A DNA stretch of 64,000 nucleotides. Origin: DATEEG01 sp035525055 (GTDB lineage Bacteria; Actinomycetota; Acidimicrobiia; Spongiisociales; ZC4RG35). The position numbers were made by a program, and so were the translations under genes. The notes beneath the pieces were generated by a model. It saw only the letters and a list, made by a program, of their open reading frames with translations, did no database searches and was not told the DNA's origin. Location of the stretch: assembly GCA_035525055.1 (NCBI GenBank), contig DATLEZ010000023.1, forward strand, positions 16,257 through 80,256, written 5' to 3'. This document shows positions 60,047 through 64,000 of this stretch, piece after piece (the stretch's first letter is position 1; the number at the start of each line of letters is the position of its first letter).

Positions 60047-60119
60047 GCGGAAGTAGCTCAGTTGGTAGAGCGCAACCTTGCCAAGGTTGAGGTCGCGGGT
60101 TCGAGCCCCGTCTTCCGCT
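60047..60119 (+). tRNA. tRNA-Gly (GCC)
   Basis: Acceptor GCGGAAG pairs with CTTCCGC; D-arm GCTCAGTTGGTAGAGC; anticodon stem CAACC/GGTTG around TTGCCAA (anticodon GCC); T-arm GCGGG-TTCGAGC-CCCGT. The 3' CCA is not encoded. Confidence 0.97.
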
Positions 60120-60150
60120 CCCATCCGGCCTGGTTCAGCCGGGCGTGTGT

Positions 60151-60221
60151 GGCGACGTGGCCGAGTGGTTAGGCGCGGGTCTGCAAAACCCGTCACTCCG
60201 GTTCAATTCCGGACGTCGCCT
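60151..60221 (+). tRNA. tRNA-Cys (GCA)
   Basis: Acceptor GGCGACG/CGTCGCC, anticodon stem CGGGT/ACCCG around CTGCAAA (anticodon GCA), T-arm with GGTTCAATTCC. 71 nt, CCA not encoded. Confidence 0.96.
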
Positions 60222-60253
60222 CGAGGTCAGCAGACGAAGCAGACCACAATTTG

Positions 60254-60328
60254 GGGCCCTTAGCTCAGTCCGGCTAGAGCGCTTCCCTGACACGGAAGAG
60301 GCCACTGGTTCAAGTCCAGTAGGGCCCA
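60254..60328 (+). tRNA. tRNA-Val (GAC)
   Basis: Acceptor GGGCCCT/AGGGCCC, D-arm AGCTCAGTCCGGCTAGAGC, anticodon stem CTTCC/GGAAG around CTGACAC (anticodon GAC), T-arm CACTGGTTCAAGTCCAGT. Gly-Cys-Val order in one cluster. Confidence 0.96.
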
Positions 60329-60348
60329 CAAATAGAATCTCCGCGGTC

Positions 60349-60582
60349 CTATTCGGTCAGGGCTTTCCTGAACACCGCGACGGCGACCGACCGGCGCTCT
60401 TCGGACTTGAAGACCTTGCCGACCACCGGCACATCAATGGATCGCACGAACTCCCAACCCTGGGCAGAGAGTTCGGTGAAGCGCTGGCCGATCGTTCGCA
60501 CTTGGTCAACCGAAGCCACTGTGGTCCGACCGAGGACCTTCTCTTCGAAGTAGAGCGGCTCTGTGTAATACACGTAGCTCAT
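60349..60582 (-). CDS. DUF4177-like small protein
   Basis: This 77-aa protein, MSYVYYTEPLYFEEKVLG at the start and RFTELSAQGWEFVRSIDVPV in the middle, has the DUF4177-type strand-helix-strand pattern around the GWE motif. Function is unknown. ATG 60582 is used. It ends 20 bp after the tRNA-Val gene on the opposite strand. Confidence 0.75.
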   Translation of the reverse strand: MSYVYYTEPLYFEEKVLGRTTVASVDQVRTIGQRFTELSAQGWEFVRSIDVPVVGKVFKSEERRSVAVAVFRKALTE

Positions 60583-60650
60583 GATGTGGGCCTCCGAAAT
60601 TAGGTGGGTGGGGGATGAACTCAGCAAGGTCGTATTGCGGGAGGCATGCG

Positions 60651-61472
60651 TCAGGCTCGGGCAGTCAGGGTGACCAGGTCGCCAAAGGTGTAGGGATAGC
60701 CAGGCGCCCCACGGGGTGTTTGGCCAGGTTGCCTTTACCCAACTGGCCGAGGACAGTTCGCAGGCTTACCCACTTCATCGACGCCTCGACAGAGATCTCG
60801 TGGAAGCCGGCTCGGCCGACCATCGCCTCGAGTTGCCGGCGATCCCGCAGCCAGACCGCCGATGGGGGAGTGATCTGCTGCCATCTCGACTTCATCACTC
60901 TCGCCAAGGGACTCTCCCTTTGTCCCATGTCTCGACGACGAGCATGCCTACCGAGCGTAGCAACTCACGAGCGGCGGCGAGGGTCTCCAAAGGATTGACA
61001 AGATGCTCGATCACCTGGTTGGCCAGACCACGCCGACCGAGGCTCTCGGCAGATCAATTCGGGAAACATCGTCGACGAGCTGCAGAACGAAGCGCTCCTC
61101 GGCCTCCCGAGTCATCGGCTCGGAGACCTCTATCCCGCGCACCTCCCAACCGGCGTGGCGTGCTTCGTCGAGAAGGAATCCAGCCGCAGAGCCGACCTCT
61201 CTGAGGGTACCTGGCGGATGCAACCCTCTCAGACGGCCGAGGTGCCGGCGAGCGTTGCGACGATGCACGTGTTCATCGCCTACGTAATCGACATAGCCCC
61301 CCGACGACACAGCTGCGAAGTAGTCGGCGTCATAGAGAGATGCGATCGCCGAGGCGTCCGGCAGGGAATCTAGGCGAAGTAAGCCGCATTGGTCGCAGGA
61401 TGAATACCAATACGAACCGACCTCGATGGCTCTATGCGACTGCCGGCTTCCGCATGACGGACAAGAAGGCAC
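60651..61472 (-). pseudogene. zinc-ribbon SAM methyltransferase, broken by three frameshifts
   Basis: The first open part (61472 to about 61011) is a zinc ribbon CPSCGSRQ ... CDQCGLLR and a Rossmann start EVGSAAGFLLDEARHAGWEVRGIEVS. It runs out at GVVWPTR-stop, but one base later the frame continues ANQVIEHLVNPLETLAAARELL ... LVVETWDKG. After another single-base shift it reads LARVMKSRWQQITPPSAVWLRD, then a third gives PYTFGDLVTLTARA and the stop at 60651. Joined together this is a normal class I methyltransferase of about 275 aa. Each break fits loss of one base from a G or C run. Confidence 0.8.
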
Positions 61473-61667
61473 CCGCTCACTATGCCAGATGCGCTCGATA
61501 TTGCCAGTGAACCAACCTGGCGGGGCCGCTTACGGTCGCCTTTTGGGGATCAAATTCGGCGATTAGGCCGTCGGAATTAGCAGCACGGAGTGGCCAGAAT
61601 CACTACGGATTAATGGGTACTCACATGTGGCAGTATGAGGGATACAACAGGTAAAGGGGTTCCGTCG

Positions 61668-62063
61668 ATGGCCATGTCAGCAGAACACAAAGCAGCGTTG
61701 GTGCAAGGGCGCAAAGAAGCCAAGGCGATCAAGACCTATTTGGACGCATTGGCCTCACGTCGACCCGGGCGTCCGGTGACACGTGACAGTCTGGAGAAGC
61801 GCCTGGCCTCAGTGCAGGCTCGTCTGGCTAACGAGAGCGACACCTTGAAGCAGGTGGATCTCCATCAGTCGAGGATCGAAATCGAGGAGGCTTTAGCCAA
61901 CACCGGTGAGCACATTGATCTATCGAAAGTGGAAGCGGATTTCGCCGATGTGGCTTCGGCCTATTCCGATCGGAAAGGCATCTCATACGGAGCCTGGCGC
62001 AGCGTGGGTGTGCCGGCTGCGGTTCTAAAGAAGGCCGGGGTCGCCCGTACTCGGCAGTCGTAG
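61668..62063 (+). CDS. conserved actinobacterial hypothetical protein
   Basis: This 131-aa protein is mostly helical: MSAEHKAALVQGRKEAKAIKTYLDAL, a RRPGRPVTRDSLEKRL turn and the C-terminal SDRKGISYGAWRSVGVPAAVLKKAGV. I recall the pattern from actinobacterial proteins of unknown function; the end resembles a DNA-binding AT-hook-free HU-like tail but that is only an impression. AAAGGGG lies at good distance before ATG 61668. An upstream in-frame ATG at 61635 is less likely. The gap 61473-61667 before it contains nothing I can identify. Confidence 0.7.
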   Translation: MAMSAEHKAALVQGRKEAKAIKTYLDALASRRPGRPVTRDSLEKRLASVQARLANESDTLKQVDLHQSRIEIEEALANTGEHIDLSKVEADFADVASAYSDRKGISYGAWRSVGVPAAVLKKAGVARTRQS

Positions 62064-62414
62064 TCAATCGAGCCCGATTTCGTGAAGTCGGTCGTCTTCG
62101 ATCCCGAGAAAGTGGGCGATTTCGTGATTCACTGTGTTGCGAATTTCCCTTTCGAGTTCCTTGTCGGACAGTCCCATTGCGAGGTGGGGCAACCGGAAAA
62201 TCGTGATCTGATCCGGAAGGGCTCCCCAATAGTCGCCGCTCCGATCGAGGAGTGATACCCCCTCGTAGATGCCGAGCAGATCGCCATCCGGGTCCTGGTC
62301 GGGTCGAGGCTTCTCCTCGACAACCACAACAAGGTTGTCGATCCGATCGATCACCCAGTCGGGCAGTCCCTCAAGGGCTCGGTCGACCACTTGTTCGAAA
62401 CGCCGTCGGTTCAC
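62064..62414 (-). CDS. zincin-like metallopeptidase family protein
   Basis: This 116-aa single-domain metallopeptidase has NHEIAHFLGIEDDRLHE, the HExxHxxGxxD zinc signature, near its end, and DYWGALPDQITIFRLPH before it. The N-terminal RRRFEQVVDRALEGLPDWVIDRIDNLVVVVEEKP is typical of the COG3824/MPN-like family found next to tRNA genes in actinobacteria. It is expected to be cytoplasmic. It converges with the 131-aa gene with no gap. Confidence 0.88.
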   Translation of the reverse strand: MNRRRFEQVVDRALEGLPDWVIDRIDNLVVVVEEKPRPDQDPDGDLLGIYEGVSLLDRSGDYWGALPDQITIFRLPHLAMGLSDKELEREIRNTVNHEIAHFLGIEDDRLHEIGLD

Positions 62415-62476
62415 CCAAGCATTGAACCACCAGAAGGCCGAGGGCTAACATCCGCGGCCCTCGTTGGAGGTTCTCC

Positions 62477-62548
62477 GGGCGCTTGGCTCAGTGGTAGAGC
62501 GCTGCCTTCACACGGCAGAGGTCACAGGTTCGAACCCTGTAGCGCCCA
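62477..62548 (+). tRNA. tRNA-Val (CAC), integration site of the following element
   Basis: Acceptor GGGCGCT/AGCGCCC, D-arm GGCTCAGTGGTAGAGC, anticodon stem CTGCC/GGCAG around TTCACAC (anticodon CAC), T-arm CACAGGTTCGAACCCTGT. The tyrosine integrase gene starts its 3' end 21 bp downstream, so the tRNA 3' half is the probable attachment core. Confidence 0.96.
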
Positions 62549-62569
62549 CTCCCGAAATAGCCTGTTGTA

Positions 62570-63715
62570 TCAGGCTTTCTTGCCACTCCCGGCGCCCACA
62601 GAGGCAGGTGTCCGTTTCGGGTCAGTGCTTCCATAGTGCTTCATAGCGGCGTCCAGGCGGGTCGCTGTGCCGCTGTCCAGGCCCTCGAGAAGGTGGCCGT
62701 ACGTGTCCATCGTCACCGAGATTGAGGAATGGCCTAGCCGGGACTGAATGACCTTGACGTGCTCGCCCTGGCCGATCAAGAGCGCAGCGTGGGAGTGTCG
62801 CAAGTCGTGGAACCGGAGAGGGGCCAATCCTGCTGCCTCAAGTGCAGGCTCCCACATCCGCTGACGGAAATTCGATCGGAGAATCGGTGTTCCCGACTGC
62901 CAAGTGAACACAAGGCCATTACCAACCGCAGGCCAATCGGAAAGATGCTGACGGAGGACATCGACCAGACCGGCCGGGAGGGTAACCGTCCGTTTCGACG
63001 CTGCGGTCTTAGGCGCTTTGAACGATGTGTACCCGCCAACCTCCGAAAGCGTCTCAACAACCGACAACCGGCCCGTTTCGAGGTTGAGATGTTTGGCTTT
63101 CAACCCGACGAGTTCACCCCACCGAAGGCCGGTGAACGCTGCCGTCAACACAAGCGCCCGGTAACGAGGTTCGATCCGATCGGCCAACCGATAAACCTCA
63201 TCGGCGGACAAGAAACGCATTTCCTCATGGGGGAGTGGTGGCAGTTCGATCGCCTTCCTAATCCGGGCGGGATTTGTCGCGACCTTCCCGGCTGCCACGG
63301 CTGAATCGAGAATCGCCGCCGCCAACTGAAACGCTTTCCTCACGGTGGCCGGCGCCTTCTCCTGGTCGAGGTCCCCAACCCAATCATTGAGCACGTCGAC
63401 AGTGATGTGGCGGAGTTCATAATCGCCCAGGGCGGGAAGGATCAGGGTCTTGAGATAGGAGCCGTCTCGGGCCGCGGTGGAAGGTGCCACGTTGCGGCGG
63501 GACCGTTCCCATGCCTCTGCTACCGATCGGAATGACTCGCCCGCCAGGGTCGGGTCGATCCACTCGCCACGGTCACGTCGACTTGTCTGTGTGGTCAACC
63601 AAGACTGCGCATCGCGCTTACGGTCGAAGGTGCGGGACCGGAATCGACCGCGCCCACCGACCGGGAAGCGGGCTATCCAGCGGCCGTTTTCGAGCTTCCG
63701 AACGTGACCCGCCAT
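62570..63715 (-). CDS. int: tyrosine recombinase (phage/ICE integrase)
   Basis: This 381-aa integrase has an N-terminal AP2-like arm-binding region (KLENGRWIARFPVGGRGRFRSRTF), a SAM-like core-binding domain and the catalytic domain with TGLRWGELVGL (Arg I), HDLRHSHAALLI (His-x-x-Arg), LGHSSISVTMDTYGHL (His and nucleophilic Tyr). It points toward tRNA-Val(CAC), the usual arrangement for tRNA-integrating prophages and integrative elements. The body of the element continues past the window end; only the HTH gene is seen. Confidence 0.95.
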   Translation of the reverse strand: MAGHVRKLENGRWIARFPVGGRGRFRSRTFDRKRDAQSWLTTQTSRRDRGEWIDPTLAGESFRSVAEAWERSRRNVAPSTAARDGSYLKTLILPALGDYELRHITVDVLNDWVGDLDQEKAPATVRKAFQLAAAILDSAVAAGKVATNPARIRKAIELPPLPHEEMRFLSADEVYRLADRIEPRYRALVLTAAFTGLRWGELVGLKAKHLNLETGRLSVVETLSEVGGYTSFKAPKTAASKRTVTLPAGLVDVLRQHLSDWPAVGNGLVFTWQSGTPILRSNFRQRMWEPALEAAGLAPLRFHDLRHSHAALLIGQGEHVKVIQSRLGHSSISVTMDTYGHLLEGLDSGTATRLDAAMKHYGSTDPKRTPASVGAGSGKKA

Positions 63716-63871
63716 AGATAGCGATGGTACCTGGTAGGTCCTTGATTCCCGACAAGGTTTCGTTTACGGTTTGGAGTCAACGCAATAAAAGGGTCTTGCG
63801 GCTTTGTGACCCGCCTCCTCCGAGGTACCCGCGGTAATTGATCGCCGCCTTTGTATCTCGGAGGTTTTCTC

Positions 63872-64000
63872 ATGGCTTCTAAGCCTGAGCACGATCCACT
63901 GATCCCGCCGGTGGAGTTGTCGGACCGTCTTGGACTGACCCCTCAACTGCTCGCCGACTGGCGATCTCGACGGGTCGGTCCCGCATATCTCAAACTCGGA
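63872..64000 (+). CDS. helix-turn-helix excisionase-like protein (3' end cut by window)
   Basis: Only the first 43 residues are present: MASKPEHDPLIPPVELSDR, then LGLTPQLLADWRSRRVGPAYLKLG, the pattern of a MerR-type/excisionase helix-turn-helix (DNA-binding domain 17). GGAGG stands 8 bp before the ATG. Located beside the integrase and divergent from it, it is the likely recombination directionality factor or element regulator. The rest lies outside the window. Confidence 0.78.
   Translation, partial: MASKPEHDPLIPPVELSDRLGLTPQLLADWRSRRVGPAYLKLG

Noticed and set aside
60665..60928. 87-aa protein as an independent gene
   Set aside because: It continues the methyltransferase fold of the 61011-61472 frame after single-base shifts, so it is one broken gene.

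Overview
The window is a stretch of high-GC bacterial chromosome from an actinobacterium (Actinomycetota). The evidence is the F420 pair cofG-cofH plus an F420-type split-barrel protein, a TIGR03084 (mycothiol-transferase-like) protein, a DUF4032 protein, BtpA, the lexA / LysM division-inhibitor / nrdR block with CGAACnnnnGTTCG SOS boxes, and a recA carrying an intein closely resembling the Mycobacterium leprae RecA intein. Gene order resembles the conserved actinobacterial block (M16 peptidase-dapB ... dapA-rnj-ftsK ... rimO-cinA-recA-rny-miaB-miaA-dapF-lexA-divS-nrdR-dut), but other modules are inserted. A deep lineage such as Acidimicrobiia is plausible but not proven.

Layout. 1-9.3 kb: end of an ABC exporter, a universal stress protein, a flavin reductase, two SDRs, cofG-cofH (cofH with a long extra N-terminal region) and a DUF4032 protein. 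9.5-15.5 kb: a Nei-type glycosylase coupled to a very large Lhr helicase, then an HD-GYP protein. 15.7-22.5 kb: minus-strand operons (enoyl-CoA hydratase, BtpA, TIGR03084; LOG protein, CobS-like AAA+ protein, VWA protein). 22.6-29 kb: M16 peptidase-dapB, cyclophilin, CnoX-like thioredoxin, dapA-rnj. 29-31.7 kb: a glycosyltransferase/dioxygenase chimera and an autoregulated ArsR-SRPBCC-DUF1801 operon. 31.7-37.4 kb: ftsK and a 2-oxoacid dehydrogenase E1alpha-E1beta-E2 operon. 37.4-43.9 kb: a RamB-like regulator divergent from malate synthase, isocitrate lyase and an archaeal-type (type II) GAPDH, which looks like an acetate/fatty-acid-to-sugar module. 44-60 kb: PHP histidinol phosphatase, rimO, cinA, thpR, recA (with intein), rny, miaB-miaA-dapF, lexA, the SOS division inhibitor, nrdR and dut. 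60-64 kb: four tRNA genes, a frameshifted methyltransferase, small proteins, and the start of an integrated element (tyrosine integrase beside tRNA-Val plus an HTH protein cut by the window end).

The DNA between genes is unusual. At least six intergenic spacers hold short degenerate tandem repeats with a strict 7-bp period. The unit sequence differs from locus to locus, and several are arranged as inverted pairs. Two further dispersed families are present in two copies each: a ~50-bp hairpin (7195 and 25483) and a ~115-125-bp element with AAATTTGG-type ends (9436 and 24691). The second copy of the latter lies inside a 307-bp segment bounded by exact 16-bp direct repeats. No CRISPR array, rRNA gene or complete insertion sequence is visible.

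How the genes connect. DapA, DapB and DapF supply diaminopimelate and lysine. CofG and CofH make the F420 chromophore. AceB, AceA and the type II GAPDH support growth on two-carbon units under a RamB-like regulator. RecA and LexA run an SOS circuit whose boxes are visible at recA and in the lexA-divS divergent region. RNase J and RNase Y, RimO, MiaB and MiaA cover RNA and ribosome maintenance.
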